Assembly: GCF_021919125.1 (NCBI RefSeq)
Contig: NZ_CP083439.1
Location: 1,798,001-1,862,000 of the forward strand
Origin: Clavibacter sp. A6099
GTDB lineage: Bacteria > Actinomycetota > Actinomycetes > Actinomycetales > Microbacteriaceae
Reading direction: 5' to 3'
DNA: 64,000 bases
Shown here: one piece after another, positions 32,288-41,147 of the stretch
Position numbering within the stretch: the stretch's first letter is position 1
How the letters are laid out: the number at the start of each line of letters is the position of its first letter
The notes under the pieces: model-generated
What the model was told of the DNA's origin: nothing
What the model saw: only the letters and a program-made list of their open reading frames with translations
Database searches by the model: none
Translations under genes and position numbers: made by a program

Positions 32288-33352
32288 GTGACGAACGCCG
32301 AGATCGGATCGCCGAGCCACGACGCGGAGGGCACCGCACCGGGCGCGCTCGTCGGCCGCTCCCCGAGCATCACCGGCCAGGAGATCGCCGCGCACCTCGT
32401 GCCGCCGCGCCAGTTCGACGACGCCCGGTTCGACACCTACCGGCCCGACCCCGAGTACGACACGCAGGCGCAGGCCGTCGAGGTGCTTCGCGCGTTCTCG
32501 GGCGACCGCGCCGGATCCCGCGGCGGCCTGTTCTCGCGCAGGAAGGCGCCCGCCCTGAAGCCCGGCGTCTACCTCGACGGCGGGTTCGGCGTCGGCAAGA
32601 CGCACCTCCTCGCGTCGCTCTGGCACGCCATGCCGGGACCCAAGTACTTCGGCACGTTCATCGAGTACACGGCGCTCGTCGGGGCTCTCGGCTACCAGGG
32701 CGCCGTCGGGATCCTCCGCGGAGCGACGCTGGTGGCCATCGACGAGTTCGAGCTCGACGACCCGGGCGACACCATGATGATGACGCGCCTGCTGTCCGAC
32801 CTCGTCGCCGACGGCACGCGCATCGCGGCGACGAGCAACACGCCGCCGAACGCGCTGGGGGAGGGGCGCTTCGCGGCGGCCGACTTCCTGCGCGAGATCC
32901 AGGCGATGAGCGACCGGTTCGACACCATCCGCATCGACGGGCTCGACTACCGGCGCCGCGCCTTCGAGGGCCACGCGATCACGGTGGGGCCCGACGACCT
33001 CGACGCGCGGGCGGCGGCCGCGCAGTCCGCGGGCCGGTCCGTGACCGCCGACGGGTTCCCCGAGCTCGTCGCGCACCTCTCGCGCCTGCACCCCTCCAAG
33101 TACGTCAAGGTCATCGAGGGCGTCGACGTCATCGCGCTCCGCGACGTAACCCAGCTGCAGGGCCAGACCGACGCGCTCCGCTTCGTCGCCTTCGTCGACA
33201 GGGTCTACGACGCGCAGATCCCGCTGCTCGCGTCGGGCACGCCGTTCGACGAGGCGTTCTCCGCCGAGATGCTCGCGGGCGGCTACCGCAAGAAGTACCT
33301 GCGCGCGATCTCCCGGCTCATCTCGCTCACCGCGGCCGGACGCGACATCTAG
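32288..33352 (+). CDS. zapE: Cell division protein ZapE (AFG1-like AAA+ ATPase)
   Basis: A 354-residue AFG1/ZapE ATPase; in E. coli it acts on the Z-ring. Walker A is DGGFGVGKTHLLASLWHAM with the P-loop at about 99-105; the Walker B region is LVAIDEFELDDPGD near 150; ATSNTPPNALGEGRF near 183 is the family sensor-1 stretch. GTG at 32288 is preferred because GGAGA lies nine bases upstream; an ATG seven codons earlier (32267) has no such site. Monocistronic as far as can be seen. Confidence 0.88.
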   Translation: MTNAEIGSPSHDAEGTAPGALVGRSPSITGQEIAAHLVPPRQFDDARFDTYRPDPEYDTQAQAVEVLRAFSGDRAGSRGGLFSRRKAPALKPGVYLDGGFGVGKTHLLASLWHAMPGPKYFGTFIEYTALVGALGYQGAVGILRGATLVAIDEFELDDPGDTMMMTRLLSDLVADGTRIAATSNTPPNALGEGRFAAADFLREIQAMSDRFDTIRIDGLDYRRRAFEGHAITVGPDDLDARAAAAQSAGRSVTADGFPELVAHLSRLHPSKYVKVIEGVDVIALRDVTQLQGQTDALRFVAFVDRVYDAQIPLLASGTPFDEAFSAEMLAGGYRKKYLRAISRLISLTAAGRDI

Positions 33353-33442
33353 TCCACCGCGCTCCGACGTCCCTGGATCGGGGGCCGTCGTGGGCATCCC
33401 CGCCGCGCCCGGAAACACGATGTTCACACGCGCGCCACCCGT

Positions 33443-33458
33443 GTAACGCGCCGGAAAC
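33443..33458 (+). promoter_or_regulatory. GlnR-like operator upstream of amtB
   Basis: GTAAC-N6-GAAAC matches the actinobacterial GlnR box (GTnAC-N6-GAAAC) at every fixed position. A further GAAAC lies exactly 22 bases on (33476-33480), the spacing of the second half of a tandem site, although its partner GTnAC is not conserved; another GAAAC is at 33412. The site ends 146 bases before the amtB start. The rest of 33353-33604 has no gene. Confidence 0.7.
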
Positions 33459-33604
33459 ACGTCCGGCGAGCCGGCGAAACCTCGCCCCCCGACACTGGAC
33501 GCGTACCCGGCATCCGGCTCGCGCCGAACCACCCGACCACACGGGCGGCCGCTCGCCTCCAGTCCGGTGCGACCCCCTGCACGATCTACGAGAGGTGAAA
33601 CACC

Positions 33605-34891
33605 ATGGATCAAGGCAACACCGCCTTCCTCCTGATCGCCGCGGCGCTGGTCCTCCTGATGACGCCGGGTCTGGCGTTCTTCTACGGCGGGCTCGTCAAG
33701 GCCAAGAGCGTCATCAGCATGATGATGATGAGCTTCGGGGCCATGGGCCTCATCGGGCTGCTCTGGGTCCTGTACGGCTACGCCATCGCGTTCGGCAACG
33801 GGCCGGACGGCGCTGCGGGCAACCCGCGCTTCGTCGGCATCGACGGCGTCCTCGGCATCGACCTCGGCCAGCTCGGCCTCGGCGACGCGTACACCGCGGC
33901 CCTCGGCGACCAGACGTCGGCGTACCCGACGCTCGCCTTCGCCGCCTTCCAGGCCACGTTCGCCATCATCACGGTCGCCCTGATCTCCGGGGCCATCGCC
34001 GACCGCGCCAAGTTCGGCGCGTGGATGGTGTTCGCGGGCGTGTGGGCCACGGTCGTCTACTTCCCCGTCGCCAGCTGGGTCTTCAACTTCACGCTCGCCG
34101 ACGGCGCCACGGTCGACGGCGGATGGATCGCCTACAACGTCGGCGCCATCGACTTCGCGGGCGGCACGGCGGTCCACATCAACGCGGGTGCCGCGGCGCT
34201 CGCCCTCTCGCTGGTCCTCGGCAAGCGCGTCGGGTTCGCCAAGGGCATGCACGTGCCGCACAACCCGCCCTTCGTGCTCCTCGGCGCCGGCCTCCTCTGG
34301 TTCGGCTGGTTCGGCTTCAACGCCGGCTCCGAGCTCGCGGCCGACGGCATCGCGGCCATCGCGTTCCTCAACACCATCGCCGCACCTGCCGCCGCGATCC
34401 TCGGCTGGCTCGTGGTCGAGAAGATCCGCGACGGCAAGCCGACCTCGGTGGGCGCCGCATCCGGCGCGGTCGCGGGACTCGTCGCGATCACCCCGGCCTG
34501 CGCCGCGCTCTCGCCGACCTGGGCCATCGTCCTCGGCCTCGTCGCCGGCGCGGTCTGCGCCGTCGCCATCGAGCTGAAGTTCAAGCTCGGCTTCGACGAC
34601 TCGCTCGACGTGGTGGGCATCCACCTCATCGGCGGCCTCATCGGCACGCTGTACATCGGCATCTTCGCCACGAACGTCGGCCTCATCTACTCGGGCTCGC
34701 TCGAGCAGCTGGGCAAGCAGGCCCTCGCCGCGTTCGCCGTGCTGATCTACTCGTTCGTGCTCTCGTACGTCATCGGCACGATCATCCAGAAGACCATGGG
34801 CTTCCGGGTGAAGAACGAGGACGAGATCGCGGGCATCGACACGATCGTCCACGGCGAGGAGGGCTACGTGCTGGAGACCTCCGGCCGCTGA
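33605..34891 (+). CDS. amtB: Ammonium transporter
   Basis: A 428-residue Amt/Rh channel that takes up ammonium. Eleven membrane segments are apparent, from LLIAAALVLLMTPGLAFFYGG near the N-terminus (Amt signature) to the last at about 380-398. The pore histidines are in VHINAGAAALAL near 193 and GIHLIGGLIGTLYIG near 338. The cytoplasmic tail (VKNEDEIAGIDTIVHGEEGY) is the region that binds PII proteins, but no glnK or glnD follows. It is preceded by a GlnR-type operator, indicating induction under nitrogen limitation. Confidence 0.95.
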   Translation: MDQGNTAFLLIAAALVLLMTPGLAFFYGGLVKAKSVISMMMMSFGAMGLIGLLWVLYGYAIAFGNGPDGAAGNPRFVGIDGVLGIDLGQLGLGDAYTAALGDQTSAYPTLAFAAFQATFAIITVALISGAIADRAKFGAWMVFAGVWATVVYFPVASWVFNFTLADGATVDGGWIAYNVGAIDFAGGTAVHINAGAAALALSLVLGKRVGFAKGMHVPHNPPFVLLGAGLLWFGWFGFNAGSELAADGIAAIAFLNTIAAPAAAILGWLVVEKIRDGKPTSVGAASGAVAGLVAITPACAALSPTWAIVLGLVAGAVCAVAIELKFKLGFDDSLDVVGIHLIGGLIGTLYIGIFATNVGLIYSGSLEQLGKQALAAFAVLIYSFVLSYVIGTIIQKTMGFRVKNEDEIAGIDTIVHGEEGYVLETSGR

Positions 34892-34912
34892 CCCGCCCAG
34901 CCGATCCACCAC

Positions 34913-34949
34913 GACGGGCGCCGCACCTCGCGAGAGGGCGGCGCCCGTC
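34913..34949 (+). terminator. Terminator after amtB
   Basis: A 12-bp perfect stem, GACGGGCGCCGC / GCGGCGCCCGTC, with an inner three-pair extension. It starts 22 bases after the amtB stop, so amtB is monocistronic. Confidence 0.8.
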
Positions 34950-35099
34950 CGTCGTCCGGCCGCTGTTCGCCCTCCGCGGAGAGCCGTCCCCGACGGGCGG
35001 CGGGATGGCGACCCCGGCGTACGGTGGGAGGGAGCGGTCGGGCGCGCACCTAGGCGCCGCCGCATCCCGTGACCATCGAGACGAAGAAGACGAGAGCAC

Positions 35100-35939
35100 A
35101 TGGCATCCCCCCTCATCACCCTGAACAACGGCGTCACCATCCCGCAGCTGGGCTTCGGCGTCTTCCAGACCCCGCCCGCCGAGACGCAGCAGGCCGTGGA
35201 GCGCGCCTTCGAGGCCGGCTACCGCCACATCGACACCGCCGCCGGCTACTACAACGAGGAGGGCGTGGGCGCCGCCATCGCGGCGACGGGCATCCCCCGC
35301 GAGGAGCTCTTCATCACCACGAAGCTCCGCAACGGCGACCAGGGCGCGGACAGCGCCCGCAGCGCGTTCGAGGACAGCCGGCGCAAGCTCGGCGTCGACG
35401 CCGTGGACCTCTACCTCATCCACTGGCCCTACCCGAAGCACGGCCTGTACGTCGAGACCTGGAAGACGTTCGAGGCGCTGCACGCCGAGGGCCTCATCCG
35501 TGCGATCGGCGTCTCCAACTTCCTCCCGGAGCACCTGGAGAAGCTGGCCGAGGAGTCGGACGTCGTCCCGGCGGTGAACCAGATCGAGGTGCACCCGACG
35601 TTCCAGCAGCACGACCTCTCGACCTTCTCGGTCGAGCGCGGCATCGAGGTCGAGGCGTACAGCCCGCTCGGCCAGGGCGCCGACCTGGAGTCGGAGATCG
35701 TGACGCGCCTCGCGAAGGAGCACGACGCCACCCCCGCGCAGATCGTCCTCGCGTGGCACCTCGCGCAGGGTCGCATCGTGATCCCGAAGTCGGTCACCCC
35801 GGAGCGCATCGTGCAGAACTTCCAGAGCATCGAGGTGGAGCTCACGGTCGAGGAGCTCGCCGAGATCGACACCCTCGAGACCGGCACGCGCCTCGGCGCC
35901 GACCCGGCGACGGCGGACTTCACGCAGTTCCCGTCCTGA
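35100..35939 (+). CDS. Aldo/keto reductase
   Basis: A 279-residue NADPH-dependent TIM-barrel oxidoreductase of the AKR5-like group. The catalytic tetrad is intact: Asp45 and Tyr50 in RHIDTAAGYYNEEGVG, Lys75 in ITTKLRN, His108 in LYLIHWPYP. The C-terminal NADPH site is IPKSVTPERIVQNF near 227. Substrate not predictable; relatives reduce methylglyoxal or 2,5-diketogluconate. ATG start with GACGAGAGCAC upstream; flanked by hairpins on both sides, so it is its own unit. Confidence 0.92.
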   Translation: MASPLITLNNGVTIPQLGFGVFQTPPAETQQAVERAFEAGYRHIDTAAGYYNEEGVGAAIAATGIPREELFITTKLRNGDQGADSARSAFEDSRRKLGVDAVDLYLIHWPYPKHGLYVETWKTFEALHAEGLIRAIGVSNFLPEHLEKLAEESDVVPAVNQIEVHPTFQQHDLSTFSVERGIEVEAYSPLGQGADLESEIVTRLAKEHDATPAQIVLAWHLAQGRIVIPKSVTPERIVQNFQSIEVELTVEELAEIDTLETGTRLGADPATADFTQFPS

Positions 35940-35963
35940 TCCACCCGCCGGCCTGCCGGCAGC

Positions 35964-36001
35964 ACGACGCCCGCCCGGCGCATCGCCGCGGCGGGCGTCG
36001 T
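35964..36001 (+). terminator. Terminator after the aldo/keto reductase gene
   Basis: A 12-bp perfect stem, ACGACGCCCGCC / GGCGGGCGTCGT, with a 14-base loop that can pair further, 25 bases after the stop codon. Confidence 0.75.
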
Positions 36002-36147
36002 CGCGTCGGGACGTCGTCGCGTCGGGGCTCCCACGAGGCCGCCCTCGTGCCTGGGGCCCGAGGGGGCTAGCGTGAGCGACACGACGCCCCCTCAGGCCGG
36101 AGGCGAGAGCCTCGGACCCGCCGGAGCGGCCCACCGTCAGGAGCATC

Positions 36148-36579
36148 GTGATCGATCCCACCGTCCCGCATGCCCGCCTCGCCGACGCGCTCAGCTCCGT
36201 GTCCGAGCGCATCGACGCGTCCGTCGACGCGAGCTGGGACGGGCTCACGGGAGTGCAGATCCTCATCCTCCGACGGCTCGCCGGCACCGAGCGCATGGAC
36301 CGGGCGTCGCTCGCGCTCGACACCCGGACCGCTCGCGCCGCCACCGTGCCGAGCCTCGCGTCGCTCATCCAGAAGGGGTTCGTGCTGGAGTCCGAGGACC
36401 CGGTGGGCTCGTACCTGCACCTCTCCGACGGGGGACGGACGCTGCTGCTCGGCGTCCGCGCCGGCCGAGCCGAGTGGCTGGAGCGGGCGGCGCTGCGGGC
36501 GAATCCGCCCGTGCACGGTGACGACCTCCTGCGCGCGGCGGCTCTGCTGGAGCACCTCGAGGCCACGGAGCGCATCTGA
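36148..36579 (+). CDS. MarR-like winged-helix regulator (divergent)
   Basis: A 143-residue protein with a MarR-type pattern: helical N-terminus, GLTGVQILILRRLAG near 32, a recognition region ATVPSLASLIQKGFVLESED near 70, then a wing YLHLSDGGRTLLLGV near 92 and a C-terminal helix. The usual DxR wing motif is missing, so the call is by pattern, not by signature. GTG start with AGGAG seven bases upstream. It is followed immediately by the PrmC-like methyltransferase, which may be its target or functional partner. Confidence 0.6.
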   Translation: MIDPTVPHARLADALSSVSERIDASVDASWDGLTGVQILILRRLAGTERMDRASLALDTRTARAATVPSLASLIQKGFVLESEDPVGSYLHLSDGGRTLLLGVRAGRAEWLERAALRANPPVHGDDLLRAAALLEHLEATERI

Positions 36580-36647
36580 GCGGGCACGCCGCGATCGACG
36601 GCGGTCGCTTCGACGACCTGGTCACCCGGCTGAGGGTCGCCGGTTGC

Positions 36648-37478
36648 GTGTTCGCGGAGGAGGAGGCCGCCCTGCTCGTCGCAGAGGCGGCGGACCGCCA
36701 TCCCGACGACGGCCCGGGACGCGGGGGAGACGCCCGCGCGGCGGAGCTCCGGCGGATGACGGCGGCACGCGTCGACGGGGCGCCCCTCGAGACCGTCCTC
36801 GGCTGGGCCGCGTTCGCGGGGCGCCGGATCGTCGTGCGACCCGGGGTGTTCGTGCCGCGCCGGCGCACCGAGCGGCTCGCCCGGGCCGCCGTCGCCGCGG
36901 CGCGCGGGACCGACGGACCGGTGGTCGTCGACCTGTGCTGCGGATCGGGCGCGATCGCCGCCGTGCTCGCGGACGACGTGCCGGGCGCGGTCGTGCACGC
37001 CGCCGACGTGGACCCGGTCGCGGTCGCCTGCGCCGCGGAGAACCTCGTGCCGCGCGGCGTCGGCGTGCACCGCGGCGACCTGCTCCATGCCCTGCCCGGC
37101 GACCTCCGCGGGCGGATCGACGTCCTCGTCGCCAACGTGCCCTACGTGCCGCACGCCGCGCTCGACCTCATGCCGCCCGAGGCGCGCCTGCACGAGCCCG
37201 AGGCGACGCGCGACGGCGGCTCCGACGGGCTCGACGTGCTCCGGCGGGTGGCGCGGGGGAGCGGCTCCTGGCTCGCGCCCGGCGGCCTGCTCCTCGTCGA
37301 GGTCGCGGACGCGCAGGTCGACGCCGCCCTCGGCTCACTCGCGGCCGCCGGTCTGGACGCACGCCTCGCGCCGGCCGCGGCGAGCGCGCGCGACCACGAC
37401 GACGAGGACGACGACGACGGGGACGACGACGGGGACGGGGACGACGGCACGCGCGTCGTCACCGGCCGGATGCGCTGA
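36648..37478 (+). CDS. PrmC-related putative protein N5-glutamine methyltransferase
   Basis: SAM-dependent methyltransferase, 276 residues from the GTG used here. SAM motif I is VVVDLCCGSGAIAAVLADD near 91. The substrate-binding motif reads NVPYVPHAALDLMPPEA near 164, so NVPY in place of the NPPY of release-factor methylase PrmC; the related actinobacterial subfamily shows this variation. Family members normally have some 20 more N-terminal residues, and the frame does stay open back to a CTG overlapping the preceding stop (36576), so translation may start there. The C-terminus holds an Asp-rich low-complexity run (about 250-266). Substrate unproven. Confidence 0.75.
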   Translation: MFAEEEAALLVAEAADRHPDDGPGRGGDARAAELRRMTAARVDGAPLETVLGWAAFAGRRIVVRPGVFVPRRRTERLARAAVAAARGTDGPVVVDLCCGSGAIAAVLADDVPGAVVHAADVDPVAVACAAENLVPRGVGVHRGDLLHALPGDLRGRIDVLVANVPYVPHAALDLMPPEARLHEPEATRDGGSDGLDVLRRVARGSGSWLAPGGLLLVEVADAQVDAALGSLAAAGLDARLAPAAASARDHDDEDDDDGDDDGDGDDGTRVVTGRMR

Positions 37479-37619
37479 CCGGCGTCGGACCGCACGGCGA
37501 GGCGAGGAGGCGATCCGCGCGCTGCCGGGGATCTCGTTGCCTCCTGTCCACAACCCGCTCGGCGGCCGGACGGACCTCCCTAGGGTCGCCGTGTCCCATC
37601 CACCGTACGAGAGGCACCA

Positions 37620-38915
37620 GTGACCTTCACCCCACCCCGTCCCGACGCGTCCGAACGCACGACGCCGTCCCTCCCGAACCGCGACGCCCGTCGTCGCCCC
37701 CGTCGCGGCCTCGCCGCCCTCGCGTCGGCCGCCGCCGTCCTCACCGCGGTCGCCATCGGCGTCCCCGCTGGCTCCGCGTCCGCCGCCGCACCCAGCACGC
37801 CCGTCCCCGGCATGCAGGTCCCCGCGCTCAAGGACGTCCTCGGTGCCGCCGGCATCGAGCACGTCGGCGTGGCGATGGGCAGCGGCGAGGTGCAGGGCAC
37901 CTCGGCCGACCTCATCGCCCGCCACTTCAACGCCATGACCCCGGAGAACGAGGGCAAGGCCGACGCCATCCAGCCCGTCGAGGGCCGGTTCGACTTCTCG
38001 GGCATCGACAAGCTGCTCGACTTCGCCGACGCGCACGGCATGAAGATGTACTTCCACGTGGACTTCTGGATGCCGCAGACGCCCGCCTGGTTCTTCCTCG
38101 ACCACGGCCGCCCGCTGACGAACAGCCCCGCCGACCAGGCGCTGCTCAAGGCGCGCATGGAGGCCCACGTCAAGGCGATCTCCGACCACATCGCGTCCCG
38201 CTACCCGAAGGGGAACAGCCCCATCTGGGCCATGGACGTCGTCAACGAGGTCATCGACGACGGCCCCAACGCCAACCCGCACCACATGAAGGACACCCGC
38301 TGGTTCCAGGTGCTGGGGGAGGGCTTCGTCGACGAGGGCTTCCAGCTCGCGAAGAAGTACTTCCCGGGCGTCAAGCTCTTCATCAACGAGTACAACACCG
38401 ACTCGCCGAGCAAGCGCACCGACTACCTCGGGCTCGTCTCCGACCTCCTGGATCACGGCATCCCCGTCGAGGGCGTGTCGCAGCAGAGCCACATCGGGCT
38501 CCACAGCGACATCGAGGAGCTGAGGAACACGATCCACGCGGTGAAGGCGCTCGACCCGAACCTCCTCCAGGCCATCTCCGAGCTGGACGTCGGCGCCTCG
38601 CAGGCAGCCGCGACCGGCGACAGCCAGAACCGGGCCCACACCGCGCCGATCTACTCGAACCCGGACGACACCGCCGCGGCCGTGGGCTGGGTCTACAAGG
38701 ACCTGTTCACGATGGTCCGGCAGGAGGCCGCGAACCTCGAGTCGGTCACCTTCTGGGGCTCCGACAACTCGCGGACCTGGCTGCACAGCCCGTCGATCGA
38801 CCAGCCGTGGGACCAGCCGCTCCCGTTCGGGACCCATCAGGAGGCCATGCCCGCGTACTGGGGCATCGTGGACGCGTCGAAGCTCCCGCCGCGTCCGCCG
38901 CTGCCGAAGGGCTGA
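37620..38915 (+). CDS. xysA: Secreted endo-1,4-beta-xylanase, GH10 (single-domain)
   Basis: A 431-residue extracellular xylanase that cuts plant-cell-wall xylan. The N-terminus is a long Sec/Tat-type signal (twin Arg-rich DARRRPRRG near 22, hydrophobic core to about 49, probable cleavage after SASA near 55). The GH10 barrel begins at VPALKDVLGAAGIEHVG; acid/base Glu210 is in DVVNEVIDD and nucleophile Glu321 in ISELDV. No carbohydrate-binding module. GTG start with GAGAGGC upstream. The next gene is a longer paralogue. The xysA/xysB names are those I remember for this pair in C. michiganensis; which is A or B is from memory. Confidence 0.9.
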   Translation: MTFTPPRPDASERTTPSLPNRDARRRPRRGLAALASAAAVLTAVAIGVPAGSASAAAPSTPVPGMQVPALKDVLGAAGIEHVGVAMGSGEVQGTSADLIARHFNAMTPENEGKADAIQPVEGRFDFSGIDKLLDFADAHGMKMYFHVDFWMPQTPAWFFLDHGRPLTNSPADQALLKARMEAHVKAISDHIASRYPKGNSPIWAMDVVNEVIDDGPNANPHHMKDTRWFQVLGEGFVDEGFQLAKKYFPGVKLFINEYNTDSPSKRTDYLGLVSDLLDHGIPVEGVSQQSHIGLHSDIEELRNTIHAVKALDPNLLQAISELDVGASQAAATGDSQNRAHTAPIYSNPDDTAAAVGWVYKDLFTMVRQEAANLESVTFWGSDNSRTWLHSPSIDQPWDQPLPFGTHQEAMPAYWGIVDASKLPPRPPLPKG

Positions 38916-38935
38916 TCACCGCACGCTGCACGACC

Positions 38936-38968
38936 GCGGCCCCCGTCCTCACCGAGGACGGGGGCCGC
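38936..38968 (+). terminator. Terminator between the two xylanase genes
   Basis: Perfect 15-bp stem (GCGGCCCCCGTCCTC and complement) with loop ACC. It separates the two xylanase genes. The 39-base AT-richer stretch that follows (about 38974-39012) is the likely promoter of the second gene. Confidence 0.88.
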
Positions 38969-39085
38969 GTCGCGTTGGTTGCCTAACACAACAAAGGTTT
39001 TCGAATACCTTGCTCCCCGCAGGGGAGGGTGCCTACGGTGCGAGCATCCGACAGCGAAGTCGGAACACATGAGAGGTGTTCGACG

Positions 39086-41095
39086 ATGAGCATTCCCCGC
39101 ACCAGCCCGTCCGCGCTCGCGGACGTCAGCCCTCCGAGCCCGGACCGCAGCAGGTCCGCCGGCAGCCGTTCCGTCGGCACCCGTCCCGCCCGGCGCCGGG
39201 GCATGGCGGCGATCACCGCGCTCGGCCTCGTCGTGGGTGCCGGTGCGCTCGCGGCGCCGTCCGCACAAGCCGCCGACGCAGCCGCTCCCGCGGGCATCGG
39301 ATCGGGCTTCGAGTCCGGAACGGACGGCTGGGCCCCGCGCGGCGACGGCGTCGCGATCGCGCCCAGCACCATCGCGCGCACCGGATCCGGCAGCCTGCTC
39401 GTGACCGATCGCACCCAGGAGTGGCACGGCACCGCCCTCGACGTGACGAGCGCCCTCGCCGTCGGCCAGCAGGTCGATGTGACGGTGTGGGCGCGCCTGG
39501 CCGCGGGGGAGGAGCCCGCGTCCCTCAAGGTCTCCGTGCAGCGCGACACCGGGGGCGGCAGCGGATACGACGGGGTGGCGGGAGCCGCGGCGCGCGTCAC
39601 CGCCGACGCGTGGACCGAGCTCACCGGCACGTACACGCTCGGCGGCCCGGTCGACCGGGCGCAGGTCTACGTCGAGGGCACCGTCGGCGCCGACTTCCTC
39701 CTCGACGACTTCCAGCTCGGCGAGGCCGTGGCCACGCCCGTCCAGACGGACATCCCCGCGCTCAAGGACGTCCTCGGCGCCCGCGGCATCGAGCACGTGG
39801 GCGTCGCCGTCGACGGCCGCGAGACCGTCGGCGCCGGAGCGGATCTCGTGAGCCGCCAGTTCGACGCGTTCACGCCGGAGAACGCCGGCAAGCCCGAGAG
39901 CGTCCAGCCGGAGGAGGGGCGCTTCACCTTCACCCAGCTCGACCAGCTGCTCGACTACGCCGACCGAACCGGTACGGAGGTCTACTACCACGTGCTGTTC
40001 TGGCACTCGCAGACGCCCGCGTGGTTCTTCCTCGACGGCGACCGCCCGCTCACCGACAGCCCCGCGGATCAGGCGCTGCTGAAGGCGCGCATGGAGGCGC
40101 ACGTGAAGGGCATCTCCGACCACATCGCCGCGCGCTACCCGAACGGGGGCAGCCCCATCTGGGCGATGGACGTGGTCAACGAGGTCATCGACGACGGCCC
40201 CAACGACAACGCGCACGACATGCGCGACAGCCGCTGGTACCAGGTGCTGGGCGAGGGCTTCGTCGACGAGGGCTTCCGCCTCGCCCGCGCGTACTTCCCG
40301 GGCGTGAAGCTCTTCATCAACGACTACAACACCGAGCTGCCCACCAAGCGCGCCGACTACCTCGAGCTGATCTCCGCGCTCGTCACCCGCGGCGTGCCGA
40401 TCGACGGCGTCGGGCACCAGGCGCATGTCGACTTCGCCCGGCCCGTCTCGTGGCTGCGCGACTCCATCCGCGCGGTCGAGCGCATCGACCCGCGCCTGCT
40501 GCAGGCGATCACCGAGCTCGACGTGAACGCGTCGAACCAGAACGAGGGCGCCGACGTGAGCGGCGCGCCGCAGGATCCGTACACGCCGGTCTACGCGGAC
40601 GACGCGCAGGCGAGTGCGGAGGTCGGGTACTACTACCGCGACCTCTTCGCCATGATCCGCCAGCAGGCGGCGTCCATCGACTCCGTCACCTTCTGGGGCG
40701 TGAGCAACGCGCGCAGCTGGCTGCGCACGTGGCCGATCGCGCGTCCGTGGGAGCAGCCGCTGCCGTTCGACGACGACCTGCAGGCAGCTCCGGCCTACTG
40801 GGGGATCGTCGATGCGAAGCGACTCCCCGCCCGTCCGGCCGACCTCTCGGCGCCGCGCATCGCGGACGTGGACGACATCACGGCGGTCGCGACGAAGGCC
40901 GCGGGCGTGCGCGTGCCGTACGCCCTGCCGTCGGCGATCGACACGCGCGACGGGAACGTGCGGGTGGTGTGCGCGCCGCCCCGCAGCGGGATCTTCCCCG
41001 TCGGCACCACCACGGTCACCTGCACCGCGAAGGACCGCGCCGGCAACGTCCGCACGAGCACCTTCGACGTGATCGTGACGCACGCCGGCAGCTGA
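39086..41095 (+). CDS. xysB: Secreted multidomain GH10 xylanase with CBM4/9-like and HYR domains
   Basis: A 669-residue extracellular enzyme. Signal: RPARRRGM near 33, hydrophobic core, probable cleavage after APSAQA near 62. Residues about 70-215 form a beta-sandwich carbohydrate-binding module of the CenC/CBM4-9-22 type (FESGTDGWAPRGDGV to FLLDDFQLGEA). The GH10 domain runs about 220-585 with acid/base Glu366 (DVVNEVIDD) and nucleophile Glu477 (ITELDV). The C-terminal 80 residues are a HYR-type Ig fold (APRIADVDD to CTAKDRAGN...). Its catalytic domain is closely similar to the upstream xylanase, pointing to tandem duplication. ATG start with GAGAGG upstream. Confidence 0.9.
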   Translation: MSIPRTSPSALADVSPPSPDRSRSAGSRSVGTRPARRRGMAAITALGLVVGAGALAAPSAQAADAAAPAGIGSGFESGTDGWAPRGDGVAIAPSTIARTGSGSLLVTDRTQEWHGTALDVTSALAVGQQVDVTVWARLAAGEEPASLKVSVQRDTGGGSGYDGVAGAAARVTADAWTELTGTYTLGGPVDRAQVYVEGTVGADFLLDDFQLGEAVATPVQTDIPALKDVLGARGIEHVGVAVDGRETVGAGADLVSRQFDAFTPENAGKPESVQPEEGRFTFTQLDQLLDYADRTGTEVYYHVLFWHSQTPAWFFLDGDRPLTDSPADQALLKARMEAHVKGISDHIAARYPNGGSPIWAMDVVNEVIDDGPNDNAHDMRDSRWYQVLGEGFVDEGFRLARAYFPGVKLFINDYNTELPTKRADYLELISALVTRGVPIDGVGHQAHVDFARPVSWLRDSIRAVERIDPRLLQAITELDVNASNQNEGADVSGAPQDPYTPVYADDAQASAEVGYYYRDLFAMIRQQAASIDSVTFWGVSNARSWLRTWPIARPWEQPLPFDDDLQAAPAYWGIVDAKRLPARPADLSAPRIADVDDITAVATKAAGVRVPYALPSAIDTRDGNVRVVCAPPRSGIFPVGTTTVTCTAKDRAGNVRTSTFDVIVTHAGS

Positions 41096-41147
41096 CTGCC
41101 GCTCTCAGATCCCGCGCCCTCCTCCCGGACGGCGCGGGATCCGTGCG

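Noticed and set aside
38975-39010. TTGGTTGCCTAACACAAC as a DtxR/IdeR iron box before the second xylanase gene
   Set aside because: Only one half resembles the 19-bp consensus; too weak to claim.
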